Translations under genes and position numbers: made by a program
Notes under the pieces: model-generated
Database searches by the model: none
The model's input: only the letters and a program-made list of their open reading frames with translations
What the model was told of the DNA's origin: nothing
Shown: positions 27,357 to 35,350 of the stretch, piece after piece
Layout of the letters: the number at the start of each line of letters is the position of its first letter
How positions within the stretch are numbered: position 1 is the first letter of the stretch
Assembly: GCA_965235075.1 (NCBI GenBank)
Contig: OZ249404.1
Span: 744,001 to 808,000, forward strand
Source: Fontibacterium medardense
Lineage (GTDB): Bacteria > Pseudomonadota > Alphaproteobacteria > Pelagibacterales > Pelagibacteraceae
Direction: 5' to 3'
DNA length: 64,000 nt

Positions 27357-28718
27357 TTATTGCGTTGAACTAATTGTCTTCTTTAATCTTTCTACGATTA
27401 AATCTATCTCTTGTTTTTGAATAATTAAAGGGGGAGATAAAGCAATAATATCTCCTGTTACCCTTACAAATAATTTTTGATCTCTAAACGCTTCACAAAG
27501 AACATTGTATGCTCTTCTAGATGGTTTCTCTGGTACAGATTCTAATTCTATTGCACCTATCAACCCAAGATTTCTTATATCTATTATGTGTTTAGTTCCT
27601 TTTAATGAATGCAAAGCATCTTCCCAGTATTTAGCAATTTCGGATGCTCTAATTAATAAATTATCTTTTTTATAAACATCAAGAGTGGCAATTGCTGCTG
27701 CGCACGCTAATGGATGTGCTGAATAGGTATACCCATGAAAAAAATCAATAACCTTAGGATCTCCATTCATAAAAGTTTTGTAAATTTTATCTGAAACAAA
27801 AGTTGCGGCCATTGGAACGGTTCCGCTTGTTAATCCTTTAGCTATAGTCATCAAGTCAGGTTCAATGTTAAAAAAATCTGCAGCAAATGGTTTACCTAAT
27901 CTTCCAAATCCAGTGATCACTTCATCAAATATCAAAATTATGTCGTTGTCAGTGCAAATCCTTCTTAACTTTTCCAAATAACCAACTGGTGGGATTAAAA
28001 CTCCTGTTGAGCCAGCAACTGGCTCAACAATAGCTGCCGCAATGTTAGCTGCGCCATGTTTTTCAATTTGTTTTAATAAATCATCTGCTAGATGAGCTCC
28101 CCATGCTGGCTGTCCTTTAGAATATGAATTATGTTCCAGATTATGTGTATGGGGAAGATGATGCACGTCTGGTAAAAATCTTTCGAATTGTTTCTTGTTA
28201 TTAACTATGCCTCCTACTGACAATCCTCCAAAACCTGTTCCGTGATAACCTCTTTCGCGACCTATTAAGATTCTTTTTGATGGTTTTCCAATTGTCCTAA
28301 AATAAGCTAAAGCAATTTTTAAAGCTGTTTCAACTGCCTCTGAGCCAGAATTGCTATAAAAAACATGGTTTAAATTTTCTGGTGAAATATCTGTTAACTT
28401 ATTACTTAATTCAAAAGCTTTGTAATGACCTGCTTGGAAAGAAGGAACAAAATCTAATTCAGCAGCTTGTTCTTGGATTGCTTTTACAATTTCTTCTCTA
28501 TTGTGCCCCGCATTGCAACACCATAAACCTGCAACTGCATCTAAAATTTTATCTCCATTTGGAGTGTAATAGTACATGCCTTTAGATTTTGAGATTATTC
28601 TCGGATCTGCTTTAAAATCTTGATTGGCAGTAAAAGGCATCCAAAATGCCTCTAGATCATTAGGTGTATAATTGTTTTTTTGCTTTTGATCTTTGGCTAA
28701 GTCTTTATTTAGGGTCAT
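27357..28718 (-). CDS. Omega-amino acid-pyruvate aminotransferase (class III)
   Basis: PLP aminotransferase of 453 residues. Strong resemblance to beta-alanine-pyruvate transaminase: DLEAFWMPFTANQDFKADPR, AVAGLWCCNAGHNREEI, SNSGSEAVETALKIALAYFR, RERGYHGTGFGGLSVGGIV, VEPVAGSTGVLIPPVGYL, IFDEVITGFGRLG and the PLP-lysine MTIAKGLTSG. Substrate could be beta-alanine, taurine or a polyamine derivative; the tightest match I recall is to the omega-amino acid class. It is upstream of, and transcribed away from, groES, with about 200 nt between. Confidence 0.85.
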   Translation of the reverse strand: MTLNKDLAKDQKQKNNYTPNDLEAFWMPFTANQDFKADPRIISKSKGMYYYTPNGDKILDAVAGLWCCNAGHNREEIVKAIQEQAAELDFVPSFQAGHYKAFELSNKLTDISPENLNHVFYSNSGSEAVETALKIALAYFRTIGKPSKRILIGRERGYHGTGFGGLSVGGIVNNKKQFERFLPDVHHLPHTHNLEHNSYSKGQPAWGAHLADDLLKQIEKHGAANIAAAIVEPVAGSTGVLIPPVGYLEKLRRICTDNDIILIFDEVITGFGRLGKPFAADFFNIEPDLMTIAKGLTSGTVPMAATFVSDKIYKTFMNGDPKVIDFFHGYTYSAHPLACAAAIATLDVYKKDNLLIRASEIAKYWEDALHSLKGTKHIIDIRNLGLIGAIELESVPEKPSRRAYNVLCEAFRDQKLFVRVTGDIIALSPPLIIQKQEIDLIVERLKKTISSTQ

Positions 28719-28823
28719 AAGAGCAGTACTTTATAAAGTATAATTTTAGTTCTTCCATATAAATTAGATTAAAAATAACTAATAAAATATAGTGTTTTAG
28801 CTATTTTATTGTACTATGCACCC

Positions 28824-28853
28824 CTTGAAATTTAATAGATCAATCATCATATA
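28824..28853 (+). promoter_or_regulatory. Candidate heat-shock (RpoH-type) promoter of groESL
   Basis: CTTGAA (28824-28829, within CCCCTTGAA) is the RpoH -35 consensus; a -10-like CATCAT/CATATA lies 15-18 nt downstream (28845-28853). The ATG of groES is 68 nt further. No CIRCE element (TTAGCACTC repeat) was seen. A sigma-70-like pair TTGTAC (28809-28814) and TTAATA (28832-28837), 17 nt apart, overlaps it. Confidence 0.5.
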
Positions 28854-28920
28854 GTGTCAGGTACATTATTGTACGAAGTTATATTTTGATTAACAACTAA
28901 TTTTACGGAGAATTAAATTA

Positions 28921-29217
28921 ATGAACTTTAGACCTTTACACGATCGCGTTCTTGTTCAGCCTTTGGATGGAGAAGAAAAAACAGCAGGTGGAATAATCAT
29001 ACCGGATACAGCAAAAGAAAAACCTTCTGAAGGAAAAATTATTGCTGTTGGTCCTGGAGCAAAAACTGAAGATGGAAAAATTTTACCAATGGAAGTTAAA
29101 GTTGGAGACCTTGTTCTATTTGGAAAATGGTCAGGAACTGAAGTTAAAATTGACGGTGTGGAGTATAGCATCATGAAAGAGTCTGACATCATGGGCATCA
29201 TGTCTAAGAAAAAATAA
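28921..29217 (+). CDS. groES: Co-chaperonin GroES
   Basis: Heptameric lid of the GroEL chaperonin. 98 residues: MNFRPLHDRVLVQPLDGEE, the mobile loop EEKTAGGIIIPDTAKEKPSEG and VGDLVLFGKWSGTEVK. A clear Shine-Dalgarno GGAG lies about 9 nt before the ATG. Followed by groEL after 26 nt with a strong AGGAG ribosome site. Confidence 0.98.
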   Translation: MNFRPLHDRVLVQPLDGEEKTAGGIIIPDTAKEKPSEGKIIAVGPGAKTEDGKILPMEVKVGDLVLFGKWSGTEVKIDGVEYSIMKESDIMGIMSKKK

Positions 29218-29243
29218 ATAAAATATAAAAAAGGAGAAAAAAA

Positions 29244-30914
29244 ATGGCAGGTAAAATTGTAAGATTTGATACAGATGCAAGAAATGCAATGCTAAAAGGT
29301 GTTGATATACTTGCAAACGCTGTAAAGGTAACGCTAGGCCCGAAAGGAAGAAATGTAGTTATAGATAAATCATTCGGCGCTCCTAGAATAACTAAAGACG
29401 GAGTTACTGTTGCAAAAGAAATTGAGCTTGAAGATAAATTTGAAAATATGGGAGCTCAAATGGTTAAGGAAGTTGCTAGCAAAACTAACGAAGAAGCTGG
29501 TGACGGTACTACAACTGCAACTGTTTTAGCGCAAGCAATCGCAAGAGAAGGTTGTAAGTATGTTGCTGCTGGAATGAATCCAATGGATTTAAAAAGAGGA
29601 ATTGATTTAGCAGTAGAGGCTGTAATTGCCAGAATTAAAGAAAGTTCAAAAAAAGTAAAAACTAGTGAAGAAATTGCACAAGTTGGAACTATTTCTGCAA
29701 ATGGTGAAAAAGAAATTGGAGACATGATTGCAAAAGCAATGCAAAAAGTTGGTAACGAAGGTGTTATCACTGTTGAAGAAGCAAAAGGTCTTTCAACAGA
29801 ACTAGATGTAGTTGAAGGTATGCAATTTGATAGAGGTTATCTATCTCCTTACTTTATTACTAATGCGGATAAAATGATTGCGGAATTAGAAGATCCATTA
29901 ATTTTTATCACAGAAAAAAAATTAACTAACCTTCAACCTATGGTCCCTTTATTGGAATCTGTTGTACAATCTAGCAGACCATTTTTAATTATTGCTGAAG
30001 ATGTTGAGGGCGAAGCTCTTGCAACTTTGGTAGTAAATAAATTAAGAGGTGGTTTAAAAGTAGTAGCAGTTAAAGCTCCAGGCTTTGGTGATAGAAGAAA
30101 ATCAATGCTAGAAGATATTGCGATCTTAACTGGTGGTCAGGTTATATCTGACGATCTTGGCATTAAACTAGAAAACGTTAAGTTAAAAGATCTTGGTCAA
30201 TGTAAAAAAATTAGAGTTGATAAAGACAACACAACTATCGTTGATGGTGCAGGCAAAAAATCTGAAATAGAAGCAAGATGTGGTCAAATCAGAAAACAGA
30301 TTGAAGAAACTACTTCTGATTATGATAAAGAAAAATTACAAGAAAGATTAGCTAAACTTGCTGGCGGTGTTGCTATTATTAAAGTTGGCGGCGCTACAGA
30401 AGTTGAAGTTAAAGAGCGAAAAGATAGAGTAGAAGATGCGCTTAATGCTACTAGAGCAGCTGTACAAGAAGGTGTGGTTGTTGGTGGCGGATGTGCATTA
30501 TTATATGCCTCTGAAGCTCTAAATAATTTAAAACCAAAAGGCGATGATCAAAAAGCTGGTGTTGAAATAATCAGAAAAGCTTTACAATATCCAATTAGAC
30601 AAATCACAAGCAATGCTGGAGTTGATGGTTCAGTAATTGTTGGAAAACTTTTAGAGGCAAAGAAATCTTCTCAAGGTTATGATGCTCAAAGTGGTGAGTA
30701 TTGCGATATGTTTGCAAAAGGTATTATCGACCCAACTAAGGTTGTAAGAACAGCTCTTCAAGATGCTTCTTCAATAGCAGGCTTGCTTATTACAACTGAA
30801 GCAATGATCGCTGACAAACCCGACGATAAAAATTCTAATTCTGGTGGAGGTGGAATGCCAGGCGGAATGGGTGGTATGGGCGGAATGGGTGGTATGGGCG
30901 GAATGGGAATGTAA
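29244..30914 (+). CDS. groEL: Chaperonin GroEL
   Basis: 60-kDa ATP-dependent chaperonin. 556 residues: ATP-binding LGPKGRNVVIDKSFGAPRITKDGVTVAKE and GDGTTTATVLAQ, apical domain through the middle, VVGGGCALLYAS near the C-terminus, and the Gly-Met-rich tail (GGM repeats ending GMGM). Preceded by a strong ribosome site (AAGGAGAA) and followed by a rho-independent terminator. It is the only chaperonin copy in the window. Confidence 0.99.
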   Translation: MAGKIVRFDTDARNAMLKGVDILANAVKVTLGPKGRNVVIDKSFGAPRITKDGVTVAKEIELEDKFENMGAQMVKEVASKTNEEAGDGTTTATVLAQAIAREGCKYVAAGMNPMDLKRGIDLAVEAVIARIKESSKKVKTSEEIAQVGTISANGEKEIGDMIAKAMQKVGNEGVITVEEAKGLSTELDVVEGMQFDRGYLSPYFITNADKMIAELEDPLIFITEKKLTNLQPMVPLLESVVQSSRPFLIIAEDVEGEALATLVVNKLRGGLKVVAVKAPGFGDRRKSMLEDIAILTGGQVISDDLGIKLENVKLKDLGQCKKIRVDKDNTTIVDGAGKKSEIEARCGQIRKQIEETTSDYDKEKLQERLAKLAGGVAIIKVGGATEVEVKERKDRVEDALNATRAAVQEGVVVGGGCALLYASEALNNLKPKGDDQKAGVEIIRKALQYPIRQITSNAGVDGSVIVGKLLEAKKSSQGYDAQSGEYCDMFAKGIIDPTKVVRTALQDASSIAGLLITTEAMIADKPDDKNSNSGGGGMPGGMGGMGGMGGMGGMGM

Positions 30915-30954
30915 TTCCATTCTCTCTTTAGTAAAAATTCCTAGAAAAATTCAA

Positions 30955-30986
30955 AACCCCGGACTAAAAATCCGGGGTTTTTTTTT
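30955..30986 (+). terminator. Rho-independent terminator after groEL
   Basis: Stem AACCCCGGA / TCCGGGGTT with loop CTAAAAA followed by an uninterrupted T run (to 30986). This is the strongest terminator seen in the window. On the other strand the U tract is weaker (TTTTG), so it may slow but is less likely to stop hisG transcription, which ends at 30989. Confidence 0.95.
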
Positions 30987-30988
30987 AG

Positions 30989-31657
30989 CTATTTTAAAAG
31001 ATTTAAAAACTTGTTTTTCTCAATTTTTTTAGAAACAAAAATACAGGCAGAACTTTTTAATATAGTTCCGTCATTTATGATCCTTAGATTATTGGCTTTC
31101 AAAGTTGAACCTGTAGATGTTATATCAGTTATCAATTCGGAGGAGCCAGTAAAAGGATAGGACTCCGTTGCTCCTAAACTTGGAACAACACGAAACTGAC
31201 TTACTCCCTTTGATAAAAAGAAAGATTCAGTCAAATTTGGATATTTTGTTGCAACACGCATTCGACGTCCATATTTTTCTCTAAATTCAAAGCTTACTTC
31301 TTCTAAGTCAGCCATATTCTGAACGTCTAACCAATCTTTTGGAATAGCCACCACCAAATCAGCAAAACCAAAATTAAGTTTTTTAAAAATTTTTATATTT
31401 GCTGAATAAACGTCTGGCAACTCCTTAAGCAGATCTAGTCCTGAAATACCAATGTCTAAAGTGCCATCATTAATTCTTTCGATTATTTCTCTTGCGTGTA
31501 AAAAAATTCCATTTATTTCATTATTATTTTTAATATTAAAAAAATAATTTCTTTCCCCAAAAGAATTTACAACCTGTAAATTCTTACTTTTTAAAAAGGC
31601 TAAAGATTCATCTTTTAATCTTCCTTTGCTTGGTAATCCTATTTTTATTTTGTACAT
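30989..31657 (-). CDS. hisG: ATP phosphoribosyltransferase, short form
   Basis: First enzyme of histidine synthesis. 222 residues, the short HisG that lacks the C-terminal regulatory domain and needs HisZ. Motifs: IGLPSKGRLKDESLAFL, ISGLDLLKELPDV, and TGSSELITDITSTGSTLKAN, the PRPP-binding region. hisZ lies 4 nt upstream, hisS before that, so the gene set is complete for a HisG-HisZ enzyme. Confidence 0.95.
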   Translation of the reverse strand: MYKIKIGLPSKGRLKDESLAFLKSKNLQVVNSFGERNYFFNIKNNNEINGIFLHAREIIERINDGTLDIGISGLDLLKELPDVYSANIKIFKKLNFGFADLVVAIPKDWLDVQNMADLEEVSFEFREKYGRRMRVATKYPNLTESFFLSKGVSQFRVVPSLGATESYPFTGSSELITDITSTGSTLKANNLRIINDGTILKSSACIFVSKKIEKNKFLNLLK

Positions 31658-31661
31658 AATT

Positions 31662-32750
31662 TTATAAATTTATTAATTCGTTTAAATTAATTGCACCACC
31701 AATAGCTGGTATATCCTTCTTATAACCAAGAGTTCTAAGCAAACCGTTATATTCTCCTCCTCTTGCTAATTCGATAGTTTTAGAATTCTTTTTTACGGAA
31801 GCTAAAAAAACTACGCCAGTATAATAATCAGTATTTCTTCCAAAATTAGTTTTAAAATTAATAGAATATTTTTTTCCTATTTCTTTATTTATTCTATTAA
31901 TTTTTCTTAAATAATTCTTAATAGTTAAAATGCTTAATTTATTTTTTGAAAAGAAAGACAAAATTGTACTTTCTGCTTTCTGTATTGAGCTATTAATATT
32001 TAAAAAATCTCTAATAATTTTAACATTCCTCTTTCCTTTATAATTGTCTCTTGGATCTTTAATTTTTTTATTAAAACGCTTAACAATCTCAGAAACTGTT
32101 CTTCCTCCAATTATGTTATTCTGATCTAGTTTTTCTAAATCTTTAAGTCTTTTTGTGTCTAATTTAATTGCTTGCTGATCTAGATCATAATTTGTCTCTA
32201 ATCTTTTCAACATATCTTCAAAATATTCTATTCTAGAAAAATTTTTTACTAATCTTAATTTCCATCTAGCTGGAAGCTCTAAAGACTCTACTAAGATTTT
32301 AAATAATCCAACGTCTCCTAAAACAACTTCTAATTTCTTAATTTTTTTTAATGGTTCTAATATAGAATTAATTAAAATATTCTCTGATTTATTATTATTA
32401 GAATTAATAATTTCGCAACCTATCTGATCAAAAACTTTTAGATCTCCTTCTTTATCTAATCTATAAGCACTTCCATAATAACAATACTTTTCTTCTTTAT
32501 TCTTTTTATCTTGAATATATTTTAATGCTGTTGAAACTGTTAAATCAGGACGTAAACTAATTTCTTTTCCAAATAAATCTTTATAAGTTAGTGTAAATTT
32601 TTTAAATTGCTCTCCTGATCGCTCTGTTAGCAAACTAGTATCAATCAAGAGATCCAAATCTGTAAAATTAAATTTATTTTTTTTAAAATTACTTAATATT
32701 TTTTTAGAAAGATCTTCTTTTAATCTCTTATTTTCTAGACCCTGTTTCAT
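31662..32750 (-). CDS. hisZ: ATP phosphoribosyltransferase regulatory subunit HisZ
   Basis: HisRS-like regulatory subunit that pairs with short HisG and confers histidine feedback. 362 residues; class II synthetase-like fold with LIDTSLLTERSG, ISLRPDLTVSTALKYI and NTDYYTGVVFLASVKK, but without the full aminoacylation signature of the neighbouring HisS. The ATG overlaps the hisS stop (TAATG). Divergence from HisS is typical for alphaproteobacterial HisZ. Confidence 0.92.
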   Translation of the reverse strand: MKQGLENKRLKEDLSKKILSNFKKNKFNFTDLDLLIDTSLLTERSGEQFKKFTLTYKDLFGKEISLRPDLTVSTALKYIQDKKNKEEKYCYYGSAYRLDKEGDLKVFDQIGCEIINSNNNKSENILINSILEPLKKIKKLEVVLGDVGLFKILVESLELPARWKLRLVKNFSRIEYFEDMLKRLETNYDLDQQAIKLDTKRLKDLEKLDQNNIIGGRTVSEIVKRFNKKIKDPRDNYKGKRNVKIIRDFLNINSSIQKAESTILSFFSKNKLSILTIKNYLRKINRINKEIGKKYSINFKTNFGRNTDYYTGVVFLASVKKNSKTIELARGGEYNGLLRTLGYKKDIPAIGGAINLNELINL

Positions 32751-34186
32751 TATTTAATCTCATTTAAAAGTTGATCTAAAGCTACTGTTTTTTGAGACTC
32801 CGAAGACTCTTTCCAATCATTTCTATCTTTTAGAGAATCGGAAATTTGCTTGCCAATTTCTAAATTTTTAATTGTAACTGAATTCTTACTTACCTCATCA
32901 TCGCCACATAAAATGACGTAATTGCATCCTCGTTTGTCAGCATATTTTAGTTGTGATTTTATATTGGCACTTCCTGAATAAATCTCAGCGCTAATATTTT
33001 TTGATCTTAATAAATTTAAAATCTTCACATAATAATCCATGTATTTTTCATCAAAAACACATATTAAAATTGGCGTTTCTTTTTCTACTTTAATTTTATT
33101 TTTTTTAAGAATGGCATAAATTAAACGGTCAAGACCAACTGAAATACCGGTTGAGGGACAATCTTGATTATTAAAACGTTTTACAAGATCATCATATCTT
33201 CCTCCGCCCCCTATTGAACCAAATTCAATCTCTTCTCCTTTGTTGTTTTTAACGCTAAATGTAAGATTGGCCTCAAAAATAGGGCCCGTGTAATACTCAA
33301 GTCCTCTAACAACAGTAGGGTCAAAGATAAAATTATCAAATTTTAATAATGAAAAATATTTCTTAATTAAAATAAGTTCATTTACTCCATCTAATATAGC
33401 TTGATTATCTCCTGCAATCTTTTCTATTTTTTCAAAATTACTATCTGAAAGATCTTTAATACTTAAAAAATTAATAATTTCATTAATCTGTGATTCGTCT
33501 AATTCAGCACCTTTAGTAAAATCTCCAGATTTATCTTTTCTACCTTTTCCTAAAAGATATTGAACACCCTCTATCCCAACTCTATCTAGTTTATCAATGG
33601 CTCTTAGTACTATTGATTGTTTATTTTCGTCATTGATTTTTAACTTTTCTAATAATCCTTTTGTTAATTTACGATTAGATATTTTAATTATAAACTCTTC
33701 TTTTGTTAAACCACAGCTACTTAAAATCTCTGAAATTAAGTAGCATAACTCTGCATCAGCAAATAAATTACTTGTTCCTATGTAGTCTGCATCAAACTGT
33801 AAAAATTCTCTAAATCTTCCAGGACCTGGTTTTTCATTTCTCCAAACTGTTCCTAGTTGATACCTTTTAAAAGGTCTTGGTAAATTGTTAAAGTTTTTAG
33901 CTGCATATCTAGCTAATGGTGCTGTTAAATCGTATCGTAACGACAGCCATTTTTTATCATCTTCGAATGAAAAAACTCCCTCTGATGGTCTATCTTTGTC
34001 AGGCAAAAATTTGCCAATGCTATCGGTAAACTCAAAACTAGGAGTTTCAAGATATTGAAAGCCATATTTAGCCATGACCTTTTTAATATTAGATATTAAA
34101 AGATCTCTTGCTAATAACTCTTCTTCTTGTCTATCTACAAAACCTGCTGGTAATTCACTGCTAGGTTTAAAAGTTTTTTTATTCAT
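32750..34186 (-). CDS. hisS: Histidyl-tRNA synthetase
   Basis: Class II enzyme charging tRNA-His. 478 residues from ATG 34184-34186 (MNKKTFKPSSELPAGF). An in-frame extension to a GTG at 34234 would translate the tRNA-His gene and is rejected. Motifs: motif 2 QLGTVWRNEKPGPGRFREFLQ, and the HisRS signature VVRGLEYYTGPIFEA, plus GIGGGGRYDDLVKRF-like SIGGGGRYDDL. The start codon is only 5 nt after the CCA of tRNA-His, so a normal ribosome site has no room outside the tRNA. Confidence 0.96.
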   Translation of the reverse strand: MNKKTFKPSSELPAGFVDRQEEELLARDLLISNIKKVMAKYGFQYLETPSFEFTDSIGKFLPDKDRPSEGVFSFEDDKKWLSLRYDLTAPLARYAAKNFNNLPRPFKRYQLGTVWRNEKPGPGRFREFLQFDADYIGTSNLFADAELCYLISEILSSCGLTKEEFIIKISNRKLTKGLLEKLKINDENKQSIVLRAIDKLDRVGIEGVQYLLGKGRKDKSGDFTKGAELDESQINEIINFLSIKDLSDSNFEKIEKIAGDNQAILDGVNELILIKKYFSLLKFDNFIFDPTVVRGLEYYTGPIFEANLTFSVKNNKGEEIEFGSIGGGGRYDDLVKRFNNQDCPSTGISVGLDRLIYAILKKNKIKVEKETPILICVFDEKYMDYYVKILNLLRSKNISAEIYSGSANIKSQLKYADKRGCNYVILCGDDEVSKNSVTIKNLEIGKQISDSLKDRNDWKESSESQKTVALDQLLNEIK

Positions 34187-34191
34187 TAATT

Positions 34192-34268
34192 TGGTACAGC
34201 TGGGTGGATTCGAACCACCGACATCTGGTTCCACAAACCAGCGCTCTAACCAACTGAGCTACAGCTGC
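34192..34268 (-). tRNA. tRNA-His (GTG)
   Basis: 77-nt cloverleaf with acceptor GCAGCTG/CAGCTGT, D-arm GCTC...GAGC, anticodon arm CTGGT-TTGTGGA-ACCAG (anticodon GTG), T-arm GGTGG/CCACC and encoded CCA. Position -1 is T, not G, the discriminator is A73, and the first pair is a G1-U72 wobble. Loss of G-1:C73 is known in part of the Alphaproteobacteria, whose HisRS is adapted to it. The gene lies 5 nt before hisS. Confidence 0.95.
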
Positions 34269-34315
34269 ATGTTTTTTGTTTATAATATTATTTTGTTTTT
34301 AAATATATAATTCTA

Positions 34316-34378
34316 TTAGCTAAGCGCATGCTCAGCATGAGGATGGTGTCTGTGGGTAGATATATATTTTTTTATCAT
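34316..34378 (-). CDS. Candidate histidine leader peptide
   Basis: 20-codon ORF with an ATG at 34376-34378 whose C-terminal half reads THRHHPHAEHALS: five His codons at positions 9, 11, 12, 14 and 17. It lies 47 nt upstream of tRNA-His and the hisS-hisZ-hisG run, on the same strand. The segment is strikingly G+C-rich compared with the flanks and contains two competing short hairpins: CATGC/GCATG and GCTGAGC/GCTTAGC. No U tract follows, so classical attenuation is not proven, and no strong ribosome site is seen. The identification is by inference. Confidence 0.5.
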   Translation of the reverse strand: MIKKYISTHRHHPHAEHALS

Positions 34379-34428
34379 TTCAATTAGAGGTTGATTATCA
34401 ATCTGAGAATGAAATTGCAAATAAAAAA

Positions 34429-34504
34429 TGGTGGTCTGAGCTGGAATTGAACCAGCGACACAAGCCTTTTCAGGGCTCTGCTCTACCAACTGAGCTACCA
34501 GACC
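34429..34504 (-). tRNA. tRNA-Phe (GAA)
   Basis: 76-nt cloverleaf: acceptor GGTCTGG/TCAGACC, D-arm GCTC/GAGC, anticodon arm GAGCC-CTGAAAA-GGCTT (anticodon GAA), T-arm GCTGG/CCAGC and an encoded CCA. It lies between maf and the histidine-rich mini-ORF. A wobble pair closes the anticodon stem, which is tolerated. Confidence 0.95.
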
Positions 34505-34551
34505 ACTGGGCATGTTTTTTTCATAAAACAAATTATTAATCAATTAAAATA

Positions 34552-35130
34552 TTAAATTAAACCTTGTGAATTAAGCAAATTATAAGTTTCAAACAAAGGC
34601 AAACCAACTACATTTGAATATGAACCATTAATTCTTTTAATAAATTTTTCAGCATAACCTTGTATGGCATAAGCCCCTGCTTTATCTTTCCACTCATTAG
34701 TTGATAAATATTCGTCGATCTCCTGCTTATTTAATCTTTTAAAAGTAACTTTTGTTATAACTTTTTTAACTTTGATTGAATTCTTTTTTGCCAAACATAC
34801 GCATGTTAAGACATTATGTTTTCTTCCTGAAAAGAAAGCCAAAAAATTTTTAGCTTCTTCTTTGTTTTTTGGTTTTAAAAAAATTTTATTACTACAAAAA
34901 ACTATAGTATCTGCTGATAAAACAAATTCTTCTGGATATTTTTCTAAAGCTTTAAGAGCTTTATATTTTGCAACTCTAATACAATATTTTTTAGGACTTT
35001 CCTTACTATTTATATCTTCGTTAATATCTGAAGAATAAATTATTTTTGGAAAGATTTTTATATTATTAAGAAGCTCTATTCTTCTTGGTGATGAGGATGC
35101 TAAAACAAAACTATGTTTTGTTTCATTCAT
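34552..35130 (-). CDS. maf: Maf family nucleotide pyrophosphatase
   Basis: House-cleaning pyrophosphatase that hydrolyses non-canonical nucleoside triphosphates. 192 residues: N-terminal LASSSPRRIELLNNI (Maf signature SxSPRR.ELL), LSADTIVF, FSGRKHNVLTCVC, and the late NGSYSNVVGLPLFET. The ATG overlaps the infA stop by one base. The precise subtype (YhdE, YceF or other) is not clear. Confidence 0.93.
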   Translation of the reverse strand: MNETKHSFVLASSSPRRIELLNNIKIFPKIIYSSDINEDINSKESPKKYCIRVAKYKALKALEKYPEEFVLSADTIVFCSNKIFLKPKNKEEAKNFLAFFSGRKHNVLTCVCLAKKNSIKVKKVITKVTFKRLNKQEIDEYLSTNEWKDKAGAYAIQGYAEKFIKRINGSYSNVVGLPLFETYNLLNSQGLI

Positions 35131-35348
35131 TATTTAAATCTAAAAATGATCCTACCTTTAGTTAAATCATATGGCGTAACTTCAACCATAACTTCATCTC
35201 CAGCTAAAACTCTAATTCTATTTTTTCTCATTTTTCCAGCTGTATGAGCTAATACTTCATGATTATTTTCTAATTTCACTCTAAACATAGCATTAGGTAA
35301 CAACTCTGTTACCAGTCCTTTAAACTCCAACATTTCTTCTTTTGCCAT
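35130..35348 (-). CDS. infA: Translation initiation factor IF-1
   Basis: Essential 72-residue OB-fold factor binding the ribosomal A site at initiation. Starts MAKEEMLEFKG, then TELLPNAMFRVKLENNHEVLAHTAGKMRKNRIRVLAGDEV, matching IF-1 across its length. It lies 2 nt after hisD and overlaps maf by one base. Confidence 0.97.
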   Translation of the reverse strand: MAKEEMLEFKGLVTELLPNAMFRVKLENNHEVLAHTAGKMRKNRIRVLAGDEVMVEVTPYDLTKGRIIFRFK

Positions 35349-35350
35349 AT

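Noticed and set aside
28719..28920. CIRCE element before groES
   Set aside because: No TTAGCACTC/GAGTGCTAA pair is present; the CTTGAA box fits a sigma-32 type promoter better.
30844..31032. 62-residue ORF across the groEL tail and terminator
   Set aside because: It is a shifted reading of the Gly-Met repeat codons and the terminator hairpin.
34187..34234. N-terminal extension of hisS starting at GTG 34234
   Set aside because: It translates the tRNA-His gene on the same strand; the HisRS N-terminus fits the ATG at 34186.
34074..34310. 78-residue plus-strand ORF across tRNA-His
   Set aside because: Antisense of hisS and tRNA-His; the GFEPPTSGS-like peptide is a well-known translation artefact of tRNA genes.
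34318..34335. Hairpin GCTGAGC/GCTTAGC as a rho-independent terminator
   Set aside because: No U tract follows; it is kept only as possible leader structure.
34379..34543. Longer ORF reaching back through tRNA-Phe into the His-rich mini-ORF
   Set aside because: The upstream part is translated tRNA-Phe sequence; only the last 20 codons are considered as a possible leader.
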